Source: Entrophospora sp. SA101 (Eukaryota; Glomeromycota; Glomeromycetes; Entrophosporales; Entrophosporaceae). From it: a stretch of 21,001 nt of DNA. The DNA lies in contig CAUDNR010000648.1 in assembly GCA_958430865.1 (NCBI GenBank), positions 1 through 21,001 of the forward strand, read 5' to 3'. The notes under the pieces were generated by a model, which was not told the DNA's origin, searched no databases, and saw nothing but the letters and a program-made list of their open reading frames with translations. The translations under genes and the position numbers were made by a program. This document shows positions 1 to 8,809 of this stretch, piece after piece (positions within the stretch are counted from its first letter, which is position 1; every line of letters starts with the position of its first letter).

Positions 1-2
1 TA

Positions 3-131
3 GTACTTTTTTTTTACTTGTATTGATATGTATGAGGTGTCTTTTATTTTAGCTTATAAATATTTTAATTGGAATCAAAACGCGGAGCAGATCTTGCTGG
101 GTAATTACAAGGTTTTCATTAATAATATTTT
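3..131 (+). repeat. Inverted repeat, left arm (mate at 10278-10402)
   Basis: This stretch is, with a few mismatches and small indels, the reverse complement of 10278-10402. The best conserved core is the GC-containing part around 80-110 (CGCGGAGCAGATCTTGCTGG). It begins at the window edge, so its true left end is unknown. It may be a dispersed element or a promoter block shared by related genes: the mate lies about 210 bp upstream of a start codon on +, and this arm would face a gene on - beyond the window. Confidence 0.88.
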
Positions 132-357
132 GCTTTGTGTAATCGTTAATAATATTAATATTACTATATAATTACAAGAAGATGTCAAGGCAATACACCA
201 TTGAATATGAAACATTTTGAATATGCAATGTTTGATTATCGGAAATTTTTAGAGATGTTGAAGCACGCACGCATGCTACCTTGAACACATTACAGTCATT
301 CTCTCATCTTCCTCGTGTACACAAGGCTAATCTGACTTGATCCCCTGATGATACAAT
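132..357. other. Single-copy spacer, nothing recognised
   Basis: Sequence between the inverted repeat and the left edge of copy 1. It has no counterpart upstream of copy 2, no convincing reading frame and no RNA gene that I can see. It ends with ATGATACA (348-355), which also occurs just left of the copy 2 edge (11446-11453). Confidence 0.6.
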
Positions 358-1441
358 GATGCTATTTTGGCCAGTAAAATTACTAATTTTTTGTAAGTTT
401 AATATCAAACATGACTGTAATTTTCATGTGTAACAAAGTTATTGATTTATTATTTATTGCAGTATTAAAACTTTTAAGAAGAATATTAATATCATAATGA
501 CTTCTGACAGAGAAAGGGATATGATTGTTAATGTTTTTGCTCCAATATTTAAAAAAATATTTGAAAGCTATGACCTTGGAAAATTTCGTTTGTTCTGGTA
601 TGTTGTTCTATTTATAATTCTGGACTATCTATATTCCAAGGAATTGAGAATTTACATTTTGAATTATTAGGCTTGAAAAAGGGTGCAAAGCAGTCACAGC
701 AAGAAAAAGAAGATATATAAACCCAGAATATACTAAATTAACCAATGATGATAGAAAGCTTGATTTAATTATTGAAATAAGATGTTATGATATTGAAATT
801 CTATTATTAGAAATTGGTATAGATAAAAATTTAACAGATACAAATAGTGACTATAATCAGCTAAAAATTGCTTTAAAGGATTGCATGGATACATTTGTTG
901 AAAAAATGAACATTTCTAAAGAATCTCTTGCCAAATTAATGATATTAGGTATTCAAATATCAGGTAATAAAATGATTGTTAGGTAGCCATTGTTTGGCAT
1001 TGAAAAAAAATTAATGTCTTTTCATTTCAATACTTTAATAGACTTTACGTGGGATATCTATTCAATGACTTATGATCATGAATTAAAATTCTATTTTTTT
1101 AATAAATTAAGATCATTCAAACTCCCAACATCATTAGCTGATTTAGATTCTTCTCTTCCCTATTTTATGGAAAATATACTGGCTCTTAGGGTTGGTTTTT
1201 ATTAATGATGTAAATCTTGGCATTGCAATGAGTCTTTATTATTAATATTAATTGATTGATTGATTGTATATGCTAGCATACAATGCTTTATATTTCAGAT
1301 ATTTTAAAAAAAATAATGAAAGAAAAAGAATCAAGAACACCGTCACCACCCACTTCACCAATTTACACAACACCAGATACACCAATCATTAAAAAAGTCA
1401 AAGAAAATGTTTTTTTGAATCTTTTTCAAGATTTGTATTGA
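358..1441 (+). pseudogene. 5'-truncated copy of the eight-exon gene
   Basis: Contains the 3' part of the gene that is complete at 10615-12537: part of exon 5 (358-392), exon 6 (463-597), exon 7 (671-1194) and exon 8 (1299-1441, TGA at 1439-1441). Splice sites are the same: donors GTAAGT at 393, GTATGT at 598 and GTTTTT at 1195, acceptors ending at 462, 670 and 1298. The duplication edge cuts exon 5, so promoter and exons 1-4 are absent and 132-357 offers no replacement. It shares the in-frame TAG (984-986) with copy 2. It differs by T versus A at one residue (codon at 891) and I versus M at another (959). Most likely a non-functional fragment, unless the missing 5' end is an assembly effect. 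Confidence 0.75.
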
Positions 1442-1804
1442 AAAGTTCTAGAATTTGACTATAGATTTATAAAAAATTTAATAAATGGATATAGCAACAC
1501 TCCTGGGACTATAGTAAAATTTATTCTAATATGTTTATATCATAAAAGAACCAAAAAGATTTGTGTTATTATAAACAGCAATCATTACATCCAAAGTTAC
1601 TTGTATTTTATAATTCAATAAAATATTATTGCTATTAGACTTAAAAAAACTGTTAGTATGTATATATGTGTTGAAGGTTTATAATCATTAATTTCCACAA
1701 AACCAGAATCATCAGAATATGTTTGAGATCATTAAAATATCTTACTTTGAAATTAAAATAAAAAATTACAAAGCAAACATAAAATTATATATAGGGTTAT
1801 AGGT

Positions 1805-1845
1805 TAAGGTTTCTGGTCAAAAGTATTTCATAAAAGCCCAAATTA
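1805..1845 (+). repeat. 41-bp dispersed repeat (mate at 8540-8580)
   Basis: TAAGGTTTCTGGTC followed by AAAGCCCAAA at matching spacing, the same length as 8540-8580 and about three quarters identical by eye. Both lie in non-coding DNA; function unknown. Also present in copy 2 at about 12900-12940. Confidence 0.6.
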
Positions 1846-2561
1846 ATTTCAGCCAAAACCAAAGTTCCCAAATTTGCATTTGCCAAATATTTGACATTTT
1901 GGCTTTTATATTAATTGACATCAGAATTTCAGCTATCGAGTTTAATATTAAAAAAATATTCAAATAATTTTGATCCCTGAAATCCTTGGTAATAACAATG
2001 TTCACTTTGTCTGGTTTTGTTGCAGTATGCCCCATATATGAGTGACACTTGACCCCCTGTAAATACGCAATGTCCTGCGACTGCTAAGCCGTGCCTGGTT
2101 ATTTCGTTTTTAGCGCGATCAATGGTTTCACCATATTTAGCAAAAATTTGTCGTACGACAACTAATGTAAAAAAATTTTTTTTTGATATACCTTTTTTCT
2201 ACGTGATAAACATTTTATCGTGCAAATAATTAATATCTTTTTTGGCAAGAATAAAAAATTTTGTTTATTTTACATTTAAGAAAAGCTATTTAATTTCAAT
2301 AATTGGATTCATTATTGTTTTTTATTTATTTATTTTATCATATATGCTACTAAGAATAACTTTTTGGTGGTGGCGAAGCATCTTTCTTTTTTCAGTTATA
2401 TATGTGTTTCATAAATAATATGACGAATTTTTGTTTCTTTGATGTGGCCTGAGACATGAATTTCAACACATTTATATGGACTAGAAGCAAAAATAATATA
2501 CTTGTGGTGACCTAAATAGAATTTAAAAAATGTATAAACAACTGTTATTACCATCAAAAGA

Positions 2562-2595
2562 AGTCGTTTTTAGTTTATATAAACTAAAAACGACT
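2562..2595. repeat. 34-bp perfect palindrome
   Basis: AGTCGTTTTTAGTTTAT followed at once by its exact reverse complement, with no spacer. It lies just beyond the donor-like GTAAGA (2623-2618 on -) of the Crinkler-like relic, perhaps within a former intron. It could form a hairpin as RNA or a cruciform as DNA, or be the fused tips of a small inverted-repeat element. Confidence 0.9.
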
Positions 2596-2623
2596 AAAGA
2601 TAAGATTTAAAAAAAATTCTTAC

Positions 2624-3147
2624 CATCCAAAGTAAGTAGAAAACAAGGATAAGATATCTTTTCAGTATATTGTCCATTTACATTCCAATGAGTTTTCATA
2701 AACTTAGCATAATAAGCTGCATTTTACAAGTATGAACACTGCTGGGTTCCCTAATCTGTTTTCACTTCTAAATTGAGAATAACAAACTCAGTACCAGCAA
2801 CTCTCTTGATAGCTGTTCCATCAGTATTATATGCACTACTATCCTTGTAATTTTCTATTATAAATGCTGCATTCAAATTTGTAAGATATAGTTCAAAAAC
2901 TTCTTTTAAAGAGTTTTCCTCTGTAGTTTCAAGATATGACAGCTGAACTGAGAGCTCTAGGATGAGCTTTGCATATTCCCTCATTATCAGAAAGTGTGAT
3001 GGTGTTGTCATAAAATAAATTTCTGAATGTCTCAAAGACTTCACAGTAGAACCTGATTGGAATATCTGATTGACTCATGGGTCTGTGGTGGCAAATTTTC
3101 ACATGATTAACAACACCAACATGGCCTGAATTGGCATAGGTGCTAGG
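2624..3147 (-). pseudogene. Crinkler-like relic, C-terminal piece
   Basis: Two overlapping - frames each look coding over part of the region. One runs 3147-2929 (GVVNHVKICHHRP, then FYCEVFETFRNLFYDN) to a TGA. A shifted frame takes over near 2935 (SYLETTEENSLKEVFELYL, then NTDGTAIKRV and VILNLEVK). It meets TAG at 2753-2751 and a TAA four to five codons groups later, yet remains coding-like to a GTAAGA donor at 2623 (NAAYYAKFMKTHWN, PCFLLTLDG). One frameshift and two nonsense codons mark a dead gene. The phrase NTDGTAIKR...LNLEVK resembles the C-terminal region of Crinkler-type proteins of Rhizophagus as I recall them; this is unverified. A possible N-terminal part lies upstream on the same strand at 4405-4199. 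Confidence 0.55.
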
Positions 3148-3361
3148 CGTTATTCCTTAAGAATATCGATATTGTCACTCCTTGACTTGAATACTAGAGA
3201 GAATATAGAGACTTGTTAAATAGACCAAATTTTTCAGTTTCTGCAAACTAATATCCAGTCCAGTTCAACTTACTCTTCAGATGCTTAACAGCATTAATCT
3301 AACTCAGAGGATGTTGAGCATGTATGTCGGATTCCTGGTAATTGAAGTGAAAAAATAAGAT

Positions 3362-3500
3362 ATAAATAAATAAACAAAATGAAATGAACAAAAAATAATT
3401 TTTTGTATATTTTTACAGACAAATAAATAAATAAATAAACAAAATGGAATGAGTGAAATGATTTATATATATATATTTTTTTTATGCAATTTGTTTCTTA
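3362..3500. repeat. Two adjacent AT-rich direct repeats
   Basis: Two neighbouring units start with AAATAAATAAACAAAATG and continue GAATGA... into a T-rich tract; the second ends with GCAATTTGTTTC. A third related unit lies at 4155-4214, ending ACAATTTGTTCC. Copy 2: 14456-14594. Confidence 0.6.
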
Positions 3501-3642
3501 CCTAGATAAATATGAGCAGAAAAGCCAAAAAAATTAATTAATTCAGGGTAAAGGAATAAGATTGCATATTTAGTTAAAATAAATAACCAAAAAAAAAAAG
3601 CAAAAACTAGTTAAGGCTGCACCAATAAATAGATATTTGGAC

Positions 3643-3918
3643 TTGTGCGTGAATATGAAATTTATGTGAATTTGCAATTCACATATCTGAGAAAATCGGT
3701 CATTTTTTTTTTGACATTTTGATGATATTTCAAAATTTTATTAAGTAAATATGGCTATATTTCTAAGCTGAAAAGATTCCTTGTCTCAAATTACATATAA
3801 CTGCATTATTACAATATGTGAAATTCAAATTAGCCAATCAGAAATTTCATATCCAAACACACCACCCCAAAATTTTGATTATAAATTTCGATTTTACAAG
3901 TTTCAACTTCACATACAA
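3643..3918. mobile_element. Older MITE with a nested insertion
   Basis: The ends TTGTGCGTGAA and TTCACATACAA are imperfect inverted repeats, and the interior shares AAATTCAAATTAGCCAATCA with the MITE at 9389-9495. Relative to that element, 3687-3813 is an extra block, flanked by ATAT on both sides (3683-3686 and 3814-3817). No clear duplication of the outer flanks, consistent with age. Copy 2: 14737-15012. Confidence 0.7.
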
Positions 3919-4154
3919 CAGACTCACCTGAAACACCTTCAGATTGTCTCAAAAGGAATAAAAGCAGACATATGTGTGAAAATGTGAAAGTAAAACACAA
4001 AATAGTCAATGTTGTGACAAATAAATGCAAGTATTCCAGCTATTTTTTAACTATATAATAAATTTGTAAAAGGTAATTCAAAAGTTAATTCAAGACAAAG
4101 TAAGCAAATAACCAATGATAAATATAAGTTAACCAATGTTATAAACAACATGCC

Positions 4155-4214
4155 AATAAATAAACAAACGAAATGGAATGAATGGAAAATAATTTTTTTT
4201 ACACAATTTGTTCC
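4155..4214. repeat. Third unit of the AT-rich repeat
   Basis: Aligns with the second unit at 3421-3500 (AATAAATAAAC, AATGGAATGA, T tract, CAATTTGTT). It overlaps the 3' end of the coiled-coil reading frame on -. Copy 2: 15249-15308. Confidence 0.55.
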
Positions 4215-4405
4215 AAGAAAATTACGTGGTCTCCCCACTTCACCTTCTCTCTCTCCGACCTCTCTTTTTCTTTCCTTAAATCTTCCATCCCCCACAACTC
4301 TTTAAAGTTCTCCTCCTTTACAATTTCTTACAAATCCTTCTTCGCCTCTTCATACTCTCCTTCTGCCTTTTTTATCCCTCTTTTAATTTCATCTATGGTC
4401 GTCAT
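4199..4405 (-). pseudogene. N-terminal coiled-coil piece of a Crinkler-like relic
   Basis: A 69-codon - frame starts at ATG 4405-4403 (MTTIDEIKRGIKKAEGEYEE) and is broken by a TAA at 4330-4328, then continues as charged helix (KEENFKELWG, LRKEKERSEREKVKWGDHV) to TAA 4201-4199. The heptad-like E/K-rich composition suggests a coiled coil. GC content is visibly higher than the surroundings, as expected of former coding DNA. I recall similar MTTIDEIK-type N-termini on Rhizophagus Crinkler-like proteins (unverified). The piece 2624-3147 on the same strand would be the remainder of one gene. The longer + strand open frame over this region is its antisense shadow. Confidence 0.5.
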
Positions 4406-5111
4406 TTTTTTTTTATATATATTAAAAAAAAAAATTTTAAAAATTTTAAAAAAAAAAATGCTGCAAATCTTTAGAATAAACCACAAAGTCAACCTTCGCC
4501 GTTTTGTTGTTCCTATATTGTTATCATTGTTAATTACTTCCTTTATAGTATCGATTATAAAGATAATTCGTGACAAACCTTCTATCAATAGATCTTGTGA
4601 ATCAACTGAACTCGAATTATTCGTTTATTCGTTTTATTCAAGTTATTCGTTAATTTGAGTTATTCGTTTTATCCGTTTTGTTCGAATTATTCGTTTATTC
4701 GCTTTATTTATTCGAATTTTTCGTTTTAATTGTTTAAATAAACAACTTTTCATTTTGTAAACGATTACCAACATTCATTTGCTTACAATATACAGTATCA
4801 TAAGTATACAAATATACAATGGATTGGACTATTTTAATTCACCTAAAACAGTTTTCAATACTTTGAATTGAAACATAAAGCCAACAATGTTATTATTGTT
4901 GTTATATTTTATTTGTAACAATTCTTTCTGATCGTTAATTGGATAATCATTTTTTTTTTGAAAAAATATGTACACGCGTATATTCCTTTTTGGTCATTGG
5001 TGTGATAATCGCTATTTTTTAAAAATATTCTAAATATTGATCGTTTAATTATGTTACAAAAATTTGACGAAATTAATGAAAGAAAAAGAAACATTTGCTA
5101 CAACAAGAGCT
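4406..5111. other. AT-rich spacer with TTCG minisatellite, no gene
   Basis: Copy 2 equivalent is 15500-16205. Apart from the degenerate tandem repeat at 4611-4728 I see nothing supported; frames here are low-complexity. Confidence 0.6.
4611..4728 (+). repeat. Degenerate tandem repeat, ATTCGTTT-type units
   Basis: About ten spaced occurrences of TTCG in units such as TTATTCGTTTATTCG and GTTATTCGTTTTATCCG. The regular CpGs stand out in this AT-rich DNA. It lies about 200 bp upstream of the coiled-coil start on -, so it might have been promoter DNA. Copy 2: 15705-15822. Confidence 0.75.
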
Positions 5112-6037
5112 TCATAGATATTTTTTATTGTCTTGATTCATGTTTAATGGACTATCTTTTACTTTCATTATAACCATTGTGTAAATGAACTGCCAATCAA
5201 ATAAGACTGATTGAATGTTCTTGGAGAGATATTCAGAAGAGGAATCTAATTTTCCAAATGCAACATTTTGAAAATTTGTTAAAGCTATGTGAATGACCTG
5301 CAATTCACATGGGATTCTAAATAAATTTATATTAGCCATTTTATTGAATTCCAACATATATGAAGTATCACCGGTAAGCAATTAGTTGGATCTAGCCCAT
5401 TTTTACAACAAGGCTCAAAAACTGTAGTAGCTACTGTTACAGCATCAACTTAATCAAGATTCTTCACATCTACTACTGTAATAGTTGGCTCATTTTTGCT
5501 TGAGTTCCAGTGCACAAAACAAAGTTTAAAAATTTTGTATTCACCTCATGTATTTTCATCTTATAATTCCATAGCCAAAAATAATTTGAAGTTACTTTAT
5601 TTTCTTTAATGGAAATTTCAGGAGTTTCTTTTGTCCATTCACTTAATGAATGTATTGGGTGAATCCATTTTCTAAGAAATTTATAAAAGGATTTACTACA
5701 TTCTGCCGCAGCAGTAATAGAAGTATGACTAACAAGACTAGCATCAATGGCCAATTTTACAAATTCAGGACTGTATTATTTTTTGAATAGTTTATGTGAT
5801 TGTCTTTGAAATTCATTTGTGGTGAATTAATTTTAGTGTATAGTTGAGCTATTATTAATTTTTCAAGTTTATTTGAAGATTTTTGGTTTTATTTTGAATT
5901 GATTGTGTTGAAGATTCATGCTTATATAATCTAGAAGCAACAAAATCCTGGGCTTTTTGTATAAGATAATGAGATGATATTTCTCCTTTACGTTTATCTT
6001 TTGGGTATACTATGGTTCCCATGAGATTTTGTGCATC
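5112..6037 (-). pseudogene. Decayed transposase-like gene (possible hAT/RNase H fold)
   Basis: Three coding-like blocks on -, in different frames, read collinearly. Block 1, from 6037: IVYPKDKRKGEISSHYLIQK and AQDFVASRLYKHES. Block 2, 5754-5473: SITAAAECSKSFYKF, RKWIHPIHSLSEW, KVTSNYFWLWNYKMK. Block 3, 5381-5112: LTGDTSYM, FNKMANINLFRIP, CELQVIHIALTNF, AFGKL. The GDTSYM...PCxLxVxH pattern resembles the second catalytic Asp and the Cys-His stretch of hAT-like transposases (inference). At least two frameshifts and several stops show it is dead. The segment 5417-5918, holding block 2, is absent from copy 2. Confidence 0.55.
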
Positions 6038-6536
6038 AAATTTTGTTTTTTATCAGTATTAGTTAGTTTGATCGATATTTTATAAACTTTTTTATTTCCT
6101 CTAGAGGGCTAACAATATGTCTTTCAGATTTTGTTTATTTTAATAATTTAAAATCTTAGAACATTTATAATTTTGGAAGCAAATTCGTTATAAAAAAATT
6201 TAAAAATATTTTAACTCCTCTATAACATAACTGCTATTTTTTTTTTGTTTATTATGATTTTTTAGAATGACAAAAATCACATCAATATTTTTGAAATGTG
6301 GCTCTGTTATGTTCTAGAGATATGAATTGCAAGTTCCAAATATTTTTCAGAATTAAAAAATCTTATCTCTATGGTGAGTTATAACAATATATGCAAAGCG
6401 ATTTTTCTTTAACTCAAATTTGTTCATTATAAAAATGATTACTAATTAAATTTATTGTTTGATTTCCCCTGTGTTTGCGATCTAACACCAAAGAGATCAT
6501 CAATTTCCTTACAACAGAACCTCTAGTATATTCTAC
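6038..6536. other. AT-rich spacer, nothing recognised
   Basis: Copy 2 equivalent is 16630-17128. No supported reading frame, RNA gene or repeat seen. Confidence 0.5.
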
Positions 6537-6641
6537 TTACTTCTTTGATTCATTAGTTAAAGCAACAACAGCCTTTTCTTCCTTAATGAGAGTTTTACTA
6601 AAACATAGACCATTAAAATTATTACCTTTAAATATTAACAT
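6537..6641 (-). pseudogene. Exon-like fragment, unknown family
   Basis: A 34-codon - frame starts at ATG 6641-6639, reads MLIFKGNNFNGLCFSKTL then IKEEKAVVALTNESKK, and meets a GTAAGT donor at 6540 with a TAA directly in frame. The composition is coding-like and the donor is well placed, but no partner exon is evident on either side. Likely a gene or transposon fragment. Copy 2: 17129-17233, identical. Confidence 0.4.
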
Positions 6642-7379
6642 ATCTTTTTAAAATATTTGTAATAACAAATCAATAAACTTGATGTCTCTTATATTCTCGC
6701 TACAGTCAATATATAAATTGGTACATTTTTATTAATTGCAGCCCTTCATTGAACTAATCTGCCTTTAATAATCATTGATCATTAATCATACATCAAGTAA
6801 ATAAAATAAATAAGGCTATATATACCAAAGATACAAAGGCTAATTAAAATAATTTTAAATCTATAGCAAAGTAAATTGTGGTTTTGAATTTTGAATGCAA
6901 TCAAGTAGGTATATGTGAAAACCAAGTGTATAAGCTTTCGAAAAATTCGCTTAAAGACATTTAGCTTTAAGACTTCTTTCATTATTAATCTTTATACAAG
7001 GTGGAGAATATAAAGAAAAATATATTGTGACAATTGATACAATACGAGGATATAAAATGAGTTGTTGAAGATGTTCAAAATTCGAAATTTTAAATAAATT
7101 TTCAAATGATGATAAATATGTAATATATGAATTATCTGAATTACTAAAGAAAAGTTTAATAATAAAACGTAAAATGAATTGTATATCATTATTTGATATT
7201 GCTTAAAAAAATATATTATATAAATGAAAATAAAAATGTGCTTAATGACTTAAGTGCATTTGATCATTTAATCAATTACAAATAGAATAACAAATTCATT
7301 TCTTCTTTGTATATTGATTATTTGATATTGCTTAATAAAAATAAATAAATAATAAAATAACAAAACAATAAAATGAGAA
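6642..7379. other. AT-rich 3' flank of the Q/N-rich gene, no gene
   Basis: Copy 2 equivalent is 17234-17971. Two - frames of about 65 codons (6782-6982, 6992-7189) are rich in I, L, F and Y, typical of chance frames in AT-rich DNA. TATTTGATATTGCTTAA occurs twice (near 7190 and 7319). Confidence 0.5.
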
Positions 7380-7979
7380 TTATTTTCTATCCTGATTATT
7401 TCTATGTCTTAACATATTGATAATTTGTTCCAATTCAAAATGATGCTGACTGATCTTCATCCTATGGTCTTTAATCATTGACATATGATAAGAAATGGCC
7501 GCAAAAAGGTCTTCATTGTTGTTTCCACAATTTAATGTAGAAACATTTAAATTTAAATCGCGATTATATTGATGACAATTATTACTAATATCGTTATTAG
7601 TCGAAGGTGAAGACGATGTATGCGAGCTACTTTTAACATAAACTAATTGGTGGGGTTGTTGTGGTAAAGATTGCGCTGATAGCATGTCATTATTGTTATT
7701 GATACCAGTCACTTTTTGAAATGGTGGACTTGTTGCAATAATTGATAATGAATTATCGAATGGAATGATTTCTTGATCAATATTTGGAGTTTGTTGAGTT
7801 TGTTGAATTTGTTGTTGAAAAATTTGCTGGGTTGGATTATTAATTTGTTGCGCATAAATTTGTCGCTGTTCGGAATTTTGAACCTGCGAATGTTGTACTT
7901 GCTGAAATTGCCGAACAGAATGTCCATCATAATAATAATTTTGTAGTTGTTTATCAAGAATTTGTTGTTTTTGGGACAT
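7380..7979 (-). CDS. Q/N-rich protein, 199 aa, single exon
   Basis: Uninterrupted - frame from ATG 7979-7977 (MSQKQQILDKQ, context AAAAATGTCC) to TAA at 7380-7382. Residues 1-65 are Q-rich (QQIFQQQIQQTQQ), followed by a polar S/N-rich middle (NNNND, SSSHTSSSPSTNNDISNN) and a less biased C-terminus with alternating charge and histidines (ISYHMSMIKDHRMKISQHHF). This suggests a largely disordered protein with a short helical tail, as in transcriptional or RNA-binding co-factors; no domain is recognised and function is unknown. No signal peptide or membrane segment. It is intact and identical in both copies, unlike almost everything around it. A 110-codon frame on the same strand in another phase (7709-8041) is a shadow. 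A shorter upstream exon cannot be excluded. Confidence 0.75.
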   Translation of the reverse strand: MSQKQQILDKQLQNYYYDGHSVRQFQQVQHSQVQNSEQRQIYAQQINNPTQQIFQQQIQQTQQTPNIDQEIIPFDNSLSIIATSPPFQKVTGINNNNDMLSAQSLPQQPHQLVYVKSSSHTSSSPSTNNDISNNCHQYNRDLNLNVSTLNCGNNNEDLFAAISYHMSMIKDHRMKISQHHFELEQIINMLRHRNNQDRK

Positions 7980-8539
7980 TTTTGATGGAATAGTATGATT
8001 ATTTTAGATGATTGAGTTGATGCGTCCTCACCAAGTAACAAGATATTATTATATTATTATTCTTAATAATATTAATTTATTAAATAATTATCAAACGAAT
8101 TATTTATTTTTATTATTGTAATTTATTGATTTATAATTTTTAAATAGTTTTACAAGTATTTTAAAATATAAGGTAGAATTTATCCCATAAAGAAATAAAG
8201 AATGGTTTATTAAGATATTTATATGTAATTTTTTTGATTCACTTTTAATTTCTGTTGTGTAACAAGAATCTGAGTTTCCGAGATTCTGACCAAGTTACCC
8301 ACCTATCTAATTACTTCCATTCCTTGTGTTAATTGATGCGTAATGTTACACTCCGTACTATAGGGAAAAGGAATAAAAAAAAATTTGCTCGTGATCTGTG
8401 TGATACAAAATTTTAAATTAATTTAATAAATTTGGAAAGTTAGTGATGTCAGCCGACATACATAATTTCTAAATTTGGTAATAGATTTCAGCGTTACCTT
8501 CTGGTTATAGAAATAAAATTACCAATTTAGATAGTAAAC

Positions 8540-8580
8540 TAAGGTTTCCGGTCCAAACTGTTTTCTCAAAGCCCAAACTA
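8540..8580 (+). repeat. 41-bp dispersed repeat (mate at 1805-1845)
   Basis: TAAGGTTTCCGGTCC followed by AAAGCCCAAA, same length as 1805-1845. Copy 2: 19132-19172. Confidence 0.6.
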
Positions 8581-8588
8581 GTTTGGGC
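8571..8588. repeat. 18-bp perfect palindrome
   Basis: GCCCAAACTAGTTTGGGC equals its own reverse complement. In copy 2 (19163-19180) one base differs (GCACAAA), breaking a single pair. Confidence 0.85.
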
Positions 8589-8809
8589 AATTTGGGCTTC
8601 TCGGCATTTTTTATAAAACATGAACAATTAAAAACTATACCAATCAACTTATTTAACTTAAAGTAATTTCGCCCAATTTCAGCTAATAACCAGGGCCGGA
8701 AATAGGGTCTGAAAAAAAAACGGAAATTCCTCCTGAATGCTAAGAATTTTCTGGAAGAAAAATTTAAAAAAAGGAAATTTCTTGGTGCTAAAATTTTAAG
8801 AATTTTCTT

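Larger units (their letters stand above)
1442..2623. other. AT-rich spacer with short repeats, no gene
   Basis: Copy 2 equivalent is 12538-13717. Open frames on - near 1817-2035 are low-complexity and unsupported. The stretch holds a 41-bp element at 1805-1845 related to 8540-8580, and a 34-bp palindrome at 2562-2595. No RNA gene seen. Confidence 0.6.
3148..4198. other. Repeat-filled stretch between the two Crinkler-like pieces
   Basis: Copy 2 equivalent is 14242-15292. It holds AAAT-rich direct repeats (3362-3500, 4155-4214) and a MITE with a nested insertion (3643-3918). Open frames at 3781-3987 (+) and 3830-4030 (-) are produced by the MITE and are not genes. All three - frames have stops just upstream of 3147. 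Confidence 0.6.
7980..8690. other. Upstream region of the Q/N-rich gene
   Basis: Copy 2 equivalent is 18572-19282. It holds AGAATCT/AGATTCT arms (8265-8271 and 8281-8287, loop of nine), the 41-bp repeat at 8540-8580 and an 18-bp palindrome at 8571-8588. No reading frame is supported. Promoter elements of the Q/N-rich gene should lie here but none can be named. Confidence 0.5.

Noticed and set aside
965..983. A short intron that would remove the region before the TAG (GTAATA...TTAG)
   Set aside because: At 19 nt it is far below the other introns (70 nt or more), and splicing it would put the following coding frame out of phase.
3781..4030. Overlapping short frames on both strands
   Set aside because: They lie across the MITE and its flank and are duplicated only because the unit is duplicated.
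4182..4658. 158-codon open frame on +, the longest on that strand
   Set aside because: It is antisense to the charged coiled-coil frame on - and its second half is low-complexity and tandem-repeat DNA. Its composition (S, F, I, L) is that of a shadow.
6782..7189. Two - frames of 65-66 codons rich in I, L, F and Y that look like membrane proteins
   Set aside because: AT-rich DNA produces such frames by chance. There is no start context, no splice context and no recognisable motif.
7709..8041. 110-codon frame on - overlapping the Q/N-rich gene
   Set aside because: It overlaps in another phase; the composition is K/N/I-rich and it ends without any recognisable feature, while the 199-codon frame has strong Q/N bias and a good start.
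8265..8287. AGAATCT/AGATTCT hairpin as a heat-shock element
   Set aside because: The spacing of GAA and TTC units does not fit a regular heat-shock element, and 7-bp arms are expected by chance in a region this size.
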